NCBI GenBank assembly: GCA_949299395.1
Contig: CASGAB010000004.1
Location: 1-64,000, forward strand
Reading direction: 5' to 3'
DNA length: 64,000 bases
Source: an uncultured bacterium
GTDB taxonomy: Bacteria; Bacillota_I; Bacilli_A; RFN20; CAG-826
A program made the translations under genes and the position numbers. Positions 56,823 to 64,000 of the stretch are shown in pieces. The notes beneath the pieces are model-generated. The model saw only the letters and a list, made by a program, of their open reading frames with translations, was not told the DNA's origin and did not search any database. Numbering within the stretch: the first letter of the stretch is position 1; each line of letters starts with the position of its first letter.

Positions 56823-57383
56823 TTAAGCTCCAGCTGTGAATAATTTAGTATCTTCTGATGCTTTGAAATTAGCTGCAATACCAACTTCTTCAGTAGCACC
56901 ATCCATTGTATAGCCAAATCCTGCAACAACAACTGTTCCACCATCAATCTCAGCGTCTTCGCCATAGAAAGTTAATGTTGCATGAGGGTTAGCTCCTGAA
57001 AAACGATCGCCAACTGTTGCACCTTCACCTTCTGTTCCAACAAAATAGACATATTCAAAAACATCAACAGCAATAGCAGATGTGATATCAACTGGAGTTT
57101 CTGCAGTCGATTTGATTTCTAAACCCTTTGATGAAACTGAAAGTTCGAAAGTATTAGCTCCAACAGGAACTTTTTCTCCATCAGCTGCAACAACATTAAC
57201 TAAAGTAACTAATTGTTCTGCTTCTTGTAAAGCTGCAGATTTTTTAGCACTCTCTGTAACACCAAAATATGCAGCAACACTAACACCTGCTAAAATAGCA
57301 ATAACAGCAATAACAACAACAAGTTCAATTAAAGTAAAAGCTTTTTTTGTTGTTCTTTTAATTCCTTTTAATAAATTATTCAT
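56823..57383 (-). CDS. major-type prepilin (copy 1)
   Basis: 186 residues. The leader ends KKAFTLIELVVVIAVIAILA, with Ala at -1 and Glu at +5, and the first 50 residues are nearly identical to the copy at 59661. The C-terminal domain is beta-rich and Gly/Ala/Val-rich, as in pilins and pseudopilins. It is the first gene of the pilus operon. AGGAG lies 11 bases before the ATG. An IS element lies 170 bases upstream. Confidence 0.9.
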   Translation of the reverse strand: MNNLLKGIKRTTKKAFTLIELVVVIAVIAILAGVSVAAYFGVTESAKKSAALQEAEQLVTLVNVVAADGEKVPVGANTFELSVSSKGLEIKSTAETPVDITSAIAVDVFEYVYFVGTEGEGATVGDRFSGANPHATLTFYGEDAEIDGGTVVVAGFGYTMDGATEEVGIAANFKASEDTKLFTAGA

Positions 57384-57427
57384 ACTTTTTAGTTCTCCTC
57401 TATATGAATATATACAAAGACATAATT

Positions 57428-57433
57428 ATTATA
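57428..57433 (-). promoter_or_regulatory. -10 box of pilin operon
   Basis: TATAAT on the minus strand, 45 bases before the ATG at 57383. It sits beside an imperfect hairpin (57441-57472, 14-bp arms with one bulge) and, at 57509-57525, a CATTACC/GGTAATG hairpin. These could bind a regulator. Confidence 0.5.
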
Positions 57434-57561
57434 TACCTATAACATAATAATTTATTATATAAATTATATGTTATTGATTAAATATGACATATTTAAAGAA
57501 AACTCCCCCATTACCTGTGGTAATGTCAATATAAGAACTACCAATTGGGGATGCGGACATT

Positions 57562-58893
57562 TTATTGGACAGTTTTTAAATTTTTCCATTGTCTAACTTT
57601 TATTCTCTTTTCTGTAAACCATTTTAAATATTTATTTAATTTATCAATGAAGTCAGAACATGTTGCCTCTGTCCAATCGTAAGGATAATAAAATTCGTTT
57701 TTTATTGTTCCGAAGAAACCCTCACACATTGAATTATCTGGCGAACAACCTTTTTTGCTCATAGACCTTGTATAACCAAATTTTTCCATTAATGCTATCC
57801 GACTTGGGAGACGATAATGAAATCCTCTATCATTATGAATAGTACAATTATTATTTTTAATTATTTCGTGGCCTTTTATAAGCATTGTATTAGTAAGTTC
57901 AGAATTAGGGGATGTGCCACAAGTATAAACTATTGGCAATCCATCATAACAATCAATTAAAGGAGATAAGTATACTTTTCCATCTTTTAAAGAGAATTCT
58001 GTTATATCAGTCAATACTTTTGTGTAAGGTTTATCCACTTTAAAATCTCTATTTAATAGATTAGAAACTTCAGGTGAAATTTCACCTTCATAAGAAGAAT
58101 ATTTTCTTTTTCTCTTTTGATAAACAATAAGGCCAATTTGTTTCATTAAGCGTCTAACAACTTTTTCACTAATATTAATGTCGAAAGTATCAATAAGAGC
58201 TATTTTTATTCTTCTATAGCCATAACATTTATAATTCTCGTTAAACATTATTTTAATTTTTTCTTTAATATCATCGTATTTATCGACTAAATTTCTAGTA
58301 CATTCATAGTAAAAAGTAGATCTTTTTAATTTTAATTTCTTTAATAAAGCTGTGGTTGAATATGTTCCTTTTAAGGCGTTAACTACAATAGTTTTTTCTT
58401 TGTTGGTTAAATTACCGTAATTAACGCCTATTTCTTTTTTTATTAATTCATTTGCCTTCTTTAGTATTTTATTTTCAAGCTCTAAATCATTCCTCTCTTT
58501 TCTTAACTTTTCAATTTCTGCGAGTAATTCGTCTTTATTGTTGCTCTTGTCAATATCCATTTTTTCACCCGTTAAATTTTTTTGCCACATATAAATAGTT
58601 TCTCTTGTAACACCTAATTTTTCGGCCAATTCTTTCCCAGGAATTGTCCTATTGACAAATTCTTTTACAATAGCAATTTTATCATTTTCCGAATAATTAT
58701 TTTTGTTTACTTTCATTTTTCTTTTAGGTTTTTTATATCTTTTATCTTTTTTAACCCATAATTTTAGACAAGATTTTGATGGATACCCAAATCTTTTAAC
58801 TGTATTAGAAATATTTTCTCCGTGTTCAAAATAATAATCACGCACTTGTTTAATTTGTTCAGAAGTCCGTTTCCCTTTTTTTAATATGAACAA
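57562..58893 (-). CDS. IS3-family transposase, main part
   Basis: 443 residues in the frame as shown. Two helix-turn-helix regions (about 8-45 and 68-108) and a coiled coil precede the DDE core: Asp in LTDITEF, Asp in IHNDRGFHY and Glu in CEGFFGTIKNE. The displayed start is a TTG within the previous frame, so this is most likely the downstream part of a longer enzyme reached through a shift at A7, not an independent gene. Confidence 0.85.
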   Translation of the reverse strand: MFILKKGKRTSEQIKQVRDYYFEHGENISNTVKRFGYPSKSCLKLWVKKDKRYKKPKRKMKVNKNNYSENDKIAIVKEFVNRTIPGKELAEKLGVTRETIYMWQKNLTGEKMDIDKSNNKDELLAEIEKLRKERNDLELENKILKKANELIKKEIGVNYGNLTNKEKTIVVNALKGTYSTTALLKKLKLKRSTFYYECTRNLVDKYDDIKEKIKIMFNENYKCYGYRRIKIALIDTFDINISEKVVRRLMKQIGLIVYQKRKRKYSSYEGEISPEVSNLLNRDFKVDKPYTKVLTDITEFSLKDGKVYLSPLIDCYDGLPIVYTCGTSPNSELTNTMLIKGHEIIKNNNCTIHNDRGFHYRLPSRIALMEKFGYTRSMSKKGCSPDNSMCEGFFGTIKNEFYYPYDWTEATCSDFIDKLNKYLKWFTEKRIKVRQWKNLKTVQ

Positions 58894-59050
58894 ATGGTCT
58901 TACCAAAAGAGGTAAACCAGCTTTTTCGTGGTTGTACCATCTTCTTATAGTTCTTGCTTTTATTCCAGTTTCTCTTGATGTCTTTGCAAATTGACAATCG
59001 TATTTATGAACTAACTTAAGCGTTTTCTTTATTGTTTTTAAATCGTACAT
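58859..59050 (-). CDS. IS3-family transposase, N-terminal helix-turn-helix part
   Basis: 63 residues with a helix-turn-helix (about 20-43). It ends at TGA shortly after an A7 run near 58879-58885, where the larger frame takes over. Removing one A would join the two into a single enzyme of about 500 residues. Confidence 0.7.
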   Translation of the reverse strand: MYDLKTIKKTLKLVHKYDCQFAKTSRETGIKARTIRRWYNHEKAGLPLLVRPFVHIKKRETDF

Positions 59051-59271
59051 ATAAGTTAAGTCTCCCTTAATTTAATGTCCAACTTTTTGTCCGCACGCCC
59101 TTTCCTACAATTTGAAGTTGACTTTTGCAATTATACTATCTTTATATACTAAATATTTATATTTTTTATAATTAGAGAAAATTATCTATTATTTTAAATT
59201 AATATTAGAATAATATTACTTAATTATTATATAAATAATGTCTATATGTTGATTAATAATATAGATTACTT

Positions 59272-59295
59272 GTTTTTATAAACGTTTATAAAAAC
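59272..59295. repeat. 24-bp perfect palindrome
   Basis: GTTTTTATAAAC followed by GTTTATAAAAAC: perfect, with no spacer. It lies in the 565-base gap between the IS element and the second pilin gene. Its form suggests a binding site for a dimeric regulator, or a remnant. Confidence 0.8.
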
Positions 59296-59423
59296 ATTGT
59301 CATATAAATAGGAATATAAGTTATATTATTTTCAACATAAAGATCTTTAGCATATATAACATAACCTTCATTAATATTTAAATTATTATATTTATTAATG
59401 AATTTAATTAAAGATTTATGATT
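59286..59423 (-). pseudogene. short coding remnant beside the IS element
   Basis: An open stretch of about 45 codons, without a start codon and preceded by two stops, with ordinary protein-like composition (NEGYVIYAKDLYVENNITYI). It overlaps the palindrome by three bases. Family unknown. The rest of the 59096-59660 gap is AT-rich, with no gene and no other feature I can identify. Confidence 0.25.
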
Positions 59424-59614
59424 TTATTAAGTGTAAAAATCTAAAAAAAAGATATTAAATTTTCAACTTTTAGTGTAAAAATTACTATTATTAAAATATT
59501 ACGATAATTATCGCATTTTTATAATGTTTAAAATAACAAAAGTTGCAAAAACTAAAAATCTTTTTGTCAAGTTTTATGCAAAAACGAAAAATGTTTAATA
59601 ACTTTAAATAAAAA

Positions 59615-59639
59615 ATACCCACTCTAAGTGAGTGAGTAT
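59615..59639 (-). terminator. terminator of second pilin gene
   Basis: A 10-bp stem with a G-U pair that forms on the minus-strand transcript, a 5-base loop, then TTTTTTATT. It is 22 bases after the stop. Confidence 0.75.
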
Positions 59640-59660
59640 CTATTATTTTTAAAATTTTAT

Positions 59661-60203
59661 TTAAGCGGCTTTAGCTAAAATTGGATTGCCTTTATTGGCT
59701 TCTGTAAAGCTGGCACTTAACCCGGTTGTGTTAGATCCGCCAGAAGTTAAAGTGTAGTTGAAACCAGTAATTGTAGCAATTTTAAGATTGCTATCATCGA
59801 CTTTTCCATAAACAGTTAATGAAGCATGAGTGCCGTCAAATCTATTGTCTTCATCAGTATATTCACCTTCTGAACCTTTAAAATAAATATAATCGAAAAC
59901 AGTAACAACGTCATTATGATCAAGATTATTTGTTGTTGCTTCGATTTTTAAACCACTTGAAGAATAAGTTAATTTATACTTTTCTTCGTCAGCATCAAAT
60001 GTCTCACCATCGGTAGCAACAACGCCAACTAATGTAACTAATTGAGTAGCTTCTTGTTCTGCAGCACTATTTTTTGCACTTTCAGTAACACCAAAATAAG
60101 CAGCGACTGAGACACCAGCTAAAATAGCAATAACAGCAATAACAACGACAAGTTCGATAAGTGTAAATGCTCTTTTAGCTTTTCTTTTTAATAATTTAAT
60201 CAT
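59661..60203 (-). CDS. major-type prepilin (copy 2)
   Basis: 180 residues. KRAFTLIELVVVIAVIAILA gives Ala at -1 and Glu at +5. Residues 10-60 are almost identical to copy 1 at 56823, while the C-terminal domains differ. It stands alone with its own AAAGGAG and terminator, separated from copy 1 by the IS element. Confidence 0.9.
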   Translation of the reverse strand: MIKLLKRKAKRAFTLIELVVVIAVIAILAGVSVAAYFGVTESAKNSAAEQEATQLVTLVGVVATDGETFDADEEKYKLTYSSSGLKIEATTNNLDHNDVVTVFDYIYFKGSEGEYTDEDNRFDGTHASLTVYGKVDDSNLKIATITGFNYTLTSGGSNTTGLSASFTEANKGNPILAKAA

Positions 60204-60355
60204 GATAAATCTCCTTTTAAATTAAGTTTGTTTCTAGTAAATTTTCAACGCTAAGAAAAATATTGTCAAATATATCTACATTTATATCTTTAATCTAATA
60301 CTAAATTGTCTCTATATATAGATATTTTATATCTTAATTAGCAGTTAAATACGAT

Positions 60356-60361
60356 ATAATT
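60356..60361 (+). promoter_or_regulatory. -10 box of the YwaF-like gene
   Basis: TATAAT ends 8 bases before the ATG at 60370, and no ribosome binding site is present, so a leaderless or near-leaderless mRNA is expected. Confidence 0.55.
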
Positions 60362-60369
60362 CTTTTAAT

Positions 60370-61119
60370 ATGGGATTAAAGATATTACTTATTACATTAA
60401 CTCTACTTACTACTTTCTTAGTTATATTAATGCATTATAAATATAAGATTAATAAAATCATACTTAATGTATTAGGTATATTTTTATTAATCTTTAAGAT
60501 AATAGAATTTAGTTATTACTATTTAAATGATATGAATATCTTTCCAGTAGAATTCTCTCATATATCTTATTTTATAGTATCTATAATAATTATCTTTAAT
60601 ATTAAAAGATTATATTTCTTTGGTTCTTTTATATCATTTACTAGTGGAATTACTTATGTTCTTACTTACTTATTTAAAGATAATGAATTTGTTACATTTA
60701 ATATTTACATGACCTTTATATCTCATATAATATTACTCTTTATTGGATTAACCTTAATGTTTAATATGAATAAATATAAAAAAATAGATACATTGTATCT
60801 ATTTTTAGGATTTATTCTTATTATTACATATTCTTTATTAGTACATTATAAGCTTATTTTCCCTAATCAAGATTTATCATATGTTGTATTAAATCAAATA
60901 ATATTTGGATCTATATTAAAATATATCGGTATTACTACTTTTAATGAGATTACATATTTAATTTATTATCCTTCATTAATATTAGTGTTAGTTTTATTAA
61001 TTACATCTATTTATTTTATTAATAAACATTTATCACTAGATTTAATTACTCGCTATAAATTAGATAATAAGACATATAATAAATTAATCGATAGATTCAT
61101 TTTAGTTAAACATAATTAA
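60370..61119 (+). CDS. YwaF-like seven-helix membrane protein
   Basis: 249 residues with seven predicted helices. The FPVEFSHISYFIVSI segment follows the position of the conserved motif of the YwaF/TIGR02206 family, which has no assigned function. It is transcribed away from the pilin gene, and its stop lies within the repeat cluster that follows. A 12-bp-arm inverted repeat is in the coding sequence at 60780-60806. Confidence 0.6.
   Translation: MGLKILLITLTLLTTFLVILMHYKYKINKIILNVLGIFLLIFKIIEFSYYYLNDMNIFPVEFSHISYFIVSIIIIFNIKRLYFFGSFISFTSGITYVLTYLFKDNEFVTFNIYMTFISHIILLFIGLTLMFNMNKYKKIDTLYLFLGFILIITYSLLVHYKLIFPNQDLSYVVLNQIIFGSILKYIGITTFNEITYLIYYPSLILVLVLLITSIYFINKHLSLDLITRYKLDNKTYNKLIDRFILVKHN
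60780..60806. repeat. 12-bp-arm intragenic inverted repeat
   Basis: AAAAATAGATAC with GTATCTATTTTT, spacer ATT. Confidence 0.8.
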
Positions 61120-61188
61120 TTACTTCTAAGTAGTTAGAAGTTCACTTAGAAGTAACTTAGAAGTTTTACTTCACACTTACTTCTAAGT
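61120..61188. repeat. cluster of inverted repeats based on ACTTCTAAGT
   Basis: TTACTTCTAAGT (61120-61131) pairs with ACTTAGAAGTAA (61144-61155). ACTTAGAAGT (61155-61164) pairs with ACTTCTAAGT (61179-61188). Flanks TTAAACATAAT-like on both sides extend the outer arms. It lies between convergent genes and may terminate both. Confidence 0.8.
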
Positions 61189-61209
61189 GATTAATTATTA
61201 TGTTTAATA

Positions 61210-62568
61210 TTAAAAAAGAGAAATTTTATTTAAAGCAAAAATTAAATAATAAGGCAAAGTAATAAAGTTATCATTAAAGCCAATATTATAATCTCCAAAT
61301 TTAATTAATCTTGCCTTACCATAATGATCTGGATTATTTAAAATTGTTTTAGATGATTTAGCGTTTCCACTACTAGCTTTTACTTCAATTAGTGCAGGAT
61401 ATTTTAAATACGAAATAACAAAATCAACCTCTAAACCGCTATTCTTTTTAAAATAATATAAAGGGATATTTGCCTTATAAAAGTTTTCGGCGATTGCAGC
61501 TTCATATAGATATCCTTTATTCATTCCTAATGTATCGCTCATTATTCCTTCAATGGTATCAAAACCACTACTTCCAATAAAAAGACTAATGTCAGAATAA
61601 AATAATTTAAAGTTATTTAAAACAGCGCTATTTTGTAAAGGTAATGAAAGATTACTCACATTATAGACTTTAAAAACAACATCAGCATTCACAAGATAAT
61701 TGATAGCATCTTGTTTCTCTAATCCATTCCCTCCCTCTATTTTTGAAACAACATATCTCTTATTTTCCTTTAATAAAAAAGTGGGAATTAAATCAAATGA
61801 ATTTTGAATTCTTGCAATTTCATAAGAGGTATAAAGTGGTTTATCATTTTCATCTTTTCTTTTTGAGGGATCACCTTTAATATCAAAAATTAAGCTTCTT
61901 ATTTTTTTAAATGCTATATTGTAATTTCGGTTATTACTTAAAAACATAGATATTACTTCAGGATATCCGCCAATAGAAATATAAGTTTTATACAATTCTT
62001 TCATTGTTGAATGAATTACATCAGGTATTTTCTTTTTCTCTTTTAAACAATTTAATAAGATTTGTATTTTAATTTCATCAAAGTTAAAGGCCCATAGAAA
62101 TTCTTCAAAATCCATAGTTTTCATTACAAAAACATCTTCGGCACCATTTGGTTTAGATACGCTCATTCGTCCTTTATTTTCAATATTTAAACCAATATAT
62201 GAACCACTTGCTATTACTTCAAATCTCTTATCTTCTTTAAAGCTCTTTAATGATAAACGAGCTTTCGAGCAGTCTTGAATCTCATCAAGTATAATCACTG
62301 TCTCATGCGGCACAAATTTAAATGTAGTATCTTGATAGCTAAGTAGCGAAATAATATCATCAACTGCTAAAGAGTTTTCAAATGCTTGTTTCATTTTTGG
62401 CTTTTCCCAAAAATTAATATAAACAACATACTTAAAATGATCAGTAGCAAATTTCTTTATACTGCTAGTCTTACCGCACTGCCTAACTCCCGCAATTAAA
62501 GCCGGAGAATGACCATTTGTTTTTAGCCAATTTTTTAATTCTTCATCAATTTTTCTTTTAAAATACAT
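61210..62568 (-). CDS. AAA ATPase of the DUF4143 family
   Basis: 452 residues. Walker A GVRQCGKTSS is at 27-36, Walker B VIILDEIQDCS in the first third. The C-terminal part has the DUF4143 signature LEVDFVISYLKYPALIEVKAS, a nuclease-like fold segment. Such proteins are common in anaerobes but their function is not established. It has its own TATAAT and AAGGT site. Four 33-bp-spaced repeats lie upstream. Confidence 0.85.
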   Translation of the reverse strand: MYFKRKIDEELKNWLKTNGHSPALIAGVRQCGKTSSIKKFATDHFKYVVYINFWEKPKMKQAFENSLAVDDIISLLSYQDTTFKFVPHETVIILDEIQDCSKARLSLKSFKEDKRFEVIASGSYIGLNIENKGRMSVSKPNGAEDVFVMKTMDFEEFLWAFNFDEIKIQILLNCLKEKKKIPDVIHSTMKELYKTYISIGGYPEVISMFLSNNRNYNIAFKKIRSLIFDIKGDPSKRKDENDKPLYTSYEIARIQNSFDLIPTFLLKENKRYVVSKIEGGNGLEKQDAINYLVNADVVFKVYNVSNLSLPLQNSAVLNNFKLFYSDISLFIGSSGFDTIEGIMSDTLGMNKGYLYEAAIAENFYKANIPLYYFKKNSGLEVDFVISYLKYPALIEVKASSGNAKSSKTILNNPDHYGKARLIKFGDYNIGFNDNFITLPYYLIFALNKISLF

Positions 62569-62615
62569 AAAATACCTTACTTATGCGATTATTATAACAT
62601 CAGTTATATAACTTT

Positions 62616-62737
62616 GCACTAATTTTCAAGGGAGTCTTAACATCGTCGGCACTAATTTTCAAGGGAGTTTTGGTATATTTCGCACTAAATTTCAAGGGAG
62701 TTTTTTGGTGACTGGCACTAATTAACAAGCGAGTTTT
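62616..62737. repeat. four 23-bp direct repeats with 33-bp period
   Basis: Copies at 62616-62638, 62649-62671, 62682-62704 and 62715-62737, consensus GCACTAATTTTCAAGGGAG plus TTTT. Starts are exactly 33 bp apart, with three unrelated 10-base spacers. Copy 4 diverges in the middle (ATTAACAAGC). They lie upstream of the DUF4143 gene, between 62568 and the next gene at 62826. The rest of this gap is AT-rich without a gene. Confidence 0.9.
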
Positions 62738-62825
62738 CGTAAGTTATTCCTTGATATATAAAGATTTTCCTTAAAATCTAAATATAATAATTTCACTATT
62801 TTTTCACTATTTTTCATTATTCAAG

Positions 62826-64000
62826 TTAATATCTAATTAACGATAAATCTAATGAAGATGTAGGTTTAATTAAACTAGACTCATCATTTTTATATAAATA
62901 AAATTTAAAATTACCATTACCAAAAATCATATAAAATATAGAACTTTCTTCTACTTTTATTCCATCTTCACCCTTAAAAGAATAAAGTCTATTTATACTT
63001 TCATCATTTAAATCAACTTTAGAAAAATTAGTCCCACCTCCTAAAGATATAATCGGAGTAGAAATATAATTTTCATCATATAGATATACTTTGTTTTCGT
63101 CTTTATTAAATTCATTATCTAATAAACTAGATACATTAAAAGATTCTAATATATTAGAAAAAGATGAGTTATCACTTTCAAATATCGAATTAATATTTAA
63201 ATCTTCTAACTTTTTAAAATCATAAAAATAATTATTCCCATCCATAATTAATCTAGAACCTTTAGAAACTCCCCCTAAAGGTAAAGAAGAAGAAAAATAT
63301 TCATTAAATGAAGAATTATATAAGAGCGATCCATTTAAATGATTATCAATAAATATAGATGCAAAACCAGATTGATAAAATATATTATTTTTTATAGTTA
63401 ATGTATTATCAATATTAGATTCATTAATCTTATCATCTTTATCTTCGATAAATTGATAAGATAATGAATCTTCCATGTTTAAAAAAGCTTTATAAGTAGA
63501 TGAAGATAATTTAATTAAATTATCGTATGAATGCATTAAAAGTGAATTAGATAAAGTTATATTAGAAGATGATGATTGATATATTAAATTACGCGAATTA
63601 GATAAATTTAAATCTTCAAATAATATATTTGATGAATTATAAATAGAGATTAAATTACCAATGTAACGATATTCATTTAAAGTTGATTTATCATCACACC
63701 CTTTAATTATTAAATTAGATACTATTAATGGATCAGATGAAGAATAATTATTGAGGTTATTAATTAAAATAACTGTGTTATCGTCTTTATATTTATATAA
63801 TGATGATTCTATTACATCTATTTCACCATTATATTTATTATTTATTTTTTTAATACTATTTAATATTCCTACACTTTTTAATGGACCTAAAAATATATCA
63901 TTATAAGTAGAAATAGATGTAATAGAATTATTATTTATATAATTAACATTTCCACTAGGAAATGTAAAATCATTAAAATTAATACTATATCCATTACCAT
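62826..64000 (-). CDS. beta-helix-like protein, paralogue of 43040 product (cut by window edge)
   Basis: The frame is open without stops from the stop at 62826 to the right edge, 391 residues, so the true start lies beyond. The part around FYQSGFASIFIDNHLNG corresponds to FYQSGFFSIGIDTHFCG in the 43040 product; other matching parts are NDFTFPSG to NDFTINAHELTYPS, and DIFLGPLKSV to DIFQGPLSFV. So it is a second copy of that exported protein. It has a bulged inverted repeat at 63417-63471. Confidence 0.8.
   Translation of the reverse strand, partial: GNGYSINFNDFTFPSGNVNYINNNSITSISTYNDIFLGPLKSVGILNSIKKINNKYNGEIDVIESSLYKYKDDNTVILINNLNNYSSSDPLIVSNLIIKGCDDKSTLNEYRYIGNLISIYNSSNILFEDLNLSNSRNLIYQSSSSNITLSNSLLMHSYDNLIKLSSSTYKAFLNMEDSLSYQFIEDKDDKINESNIDNTLTIKNNIFYQSGFASIFIDNHLNGSLLYNSSFNEYFSSSLPLGGVSKGSRLIMDGNNYFYDFKKLEDLNINSIFESDNSSFSNILESFNVSSLLDNEFNKDENKVYLYDENYISTPIISLGGGTNFSKVDLNDESINRLYSFKGEDGIKVEESSIFYMIFGNGNFKFYLYKNDESSLIKPTSSLDLSLIRY
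63417..63471. repeat. 18-bp-arm intragenic inverted repeat with one bulge
   Basis: AGATTCATTAATCTTATCA (63417-63435) with TGATAAGATAATGAATCT (63454-63471), one extra A. Confidence 0.7.

Larger units (their letters stand above)
57552..59095 (-). mobile_element. IS3-family insertion sequence
   Basis: About 1.54 kb with inverted ends. The left end TGCGGACATTTTATTGGACA and the right end TGCGGACAAAAAGTTGGACA (read inward) share 15 of 20 positions. Both ends carry TG/CA. No target duplication is obvious. It contains two reading frames joined at an A7 tract. It is inserted between two prepilin genes. Confidence 0.8.

Noticed and set aside
62616-62737. CRISPR array
   Set aside because: Repeats of 23 bp with spacers of only 10 bases are outside CRISPR geometry and no cas gene is present.

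Overview
The window is AT-rich DNA using the standard bacterial code: Trp is TGG, the predicted genes contain no in-frame TGA, and one insertion-sequence reading frame ends in TGA. Spx, the YlbF/RsmD/CoaD cluster, RNase J, zinc-type S14 and Bacillus-like ribosomal gene order all point to a low-GC Bacillota, most likely a Bacilli-related, uncultured, possibly gut lineage. The species cannot be named from the sequence.

Layout. 1-270 is the tail of an IS481/rve-type transposase. 278-8217 is a housekeeping block: coaD-rsmD-ylbF, def, RNase J, maf, nadK, a CYTH protein, spx, a degenerate HepT-like protein, a HAD phosphatase and a 56-residue lipoprotein. 8218-8527 holds a possible structured RNA and the terminator of the ribosomal operon. 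8528-23501 (minus strand) is one S10-spc-alpha operon, rpsJ to rplQ. It includes secY, adk, map, infA, rpmJ and rpoA, but rpmD (L30) is missing. Several ribosomal proteins carry long charged tails. 23724-27546 is a queuosine operon, tgt-queA-queH, in which QueH is fused to a family-2 glycosyltransferase.

27661-39320 is a tight six-gene operon: a membrane leucine-rich-repeat protein, two membrane-tethered McrB-like AAA ATPases flanking a coiled-coil protein with a DUF2357-like front end, and two large exported proteins with transglutaminase-like cores between MBG-like repeats. It recalls MoxR-DUF58-transglutaminase operons but has different parts, and it is the best candidate here for an undescribed system. 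39423-47501 combines an ABC-2 exporter, a MacB/FtsX-type ABC system and a membrane-anchored beta-helix-like protein. A paralogue of the latter runs off the right edge (62826-64000).

47550-60203 is a type IV pilus or pseudopilus locus: two major-type prepilins separated by an IS3-family element, two further prepilins, a PilM-like protein, a GspK-like protein, prepilin peptidase, PilC, PilB and an O-antigen-ligase-like protein that could glycosylate the pilin. Several of these genes contain long, nearly perfect inverted repeats inside their coding sequence, each with a different sequence. 60370-62825 holds a YwaF-like membrane protein, a cluster of inverted repeats, a DUF4143-type ATPase and, upstream of that gene, four 23-bp repeats spaced exactly 33 bp apart.

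How the parts may work together: the right two-thirds of the window appears devoted to the cell surface, namely pili, exported repeat proteins, their membrane ATPases and exporters. The left third is core metabolism and translation. No tRNA, rRNA, CRISPR array or replication origin was recognised.
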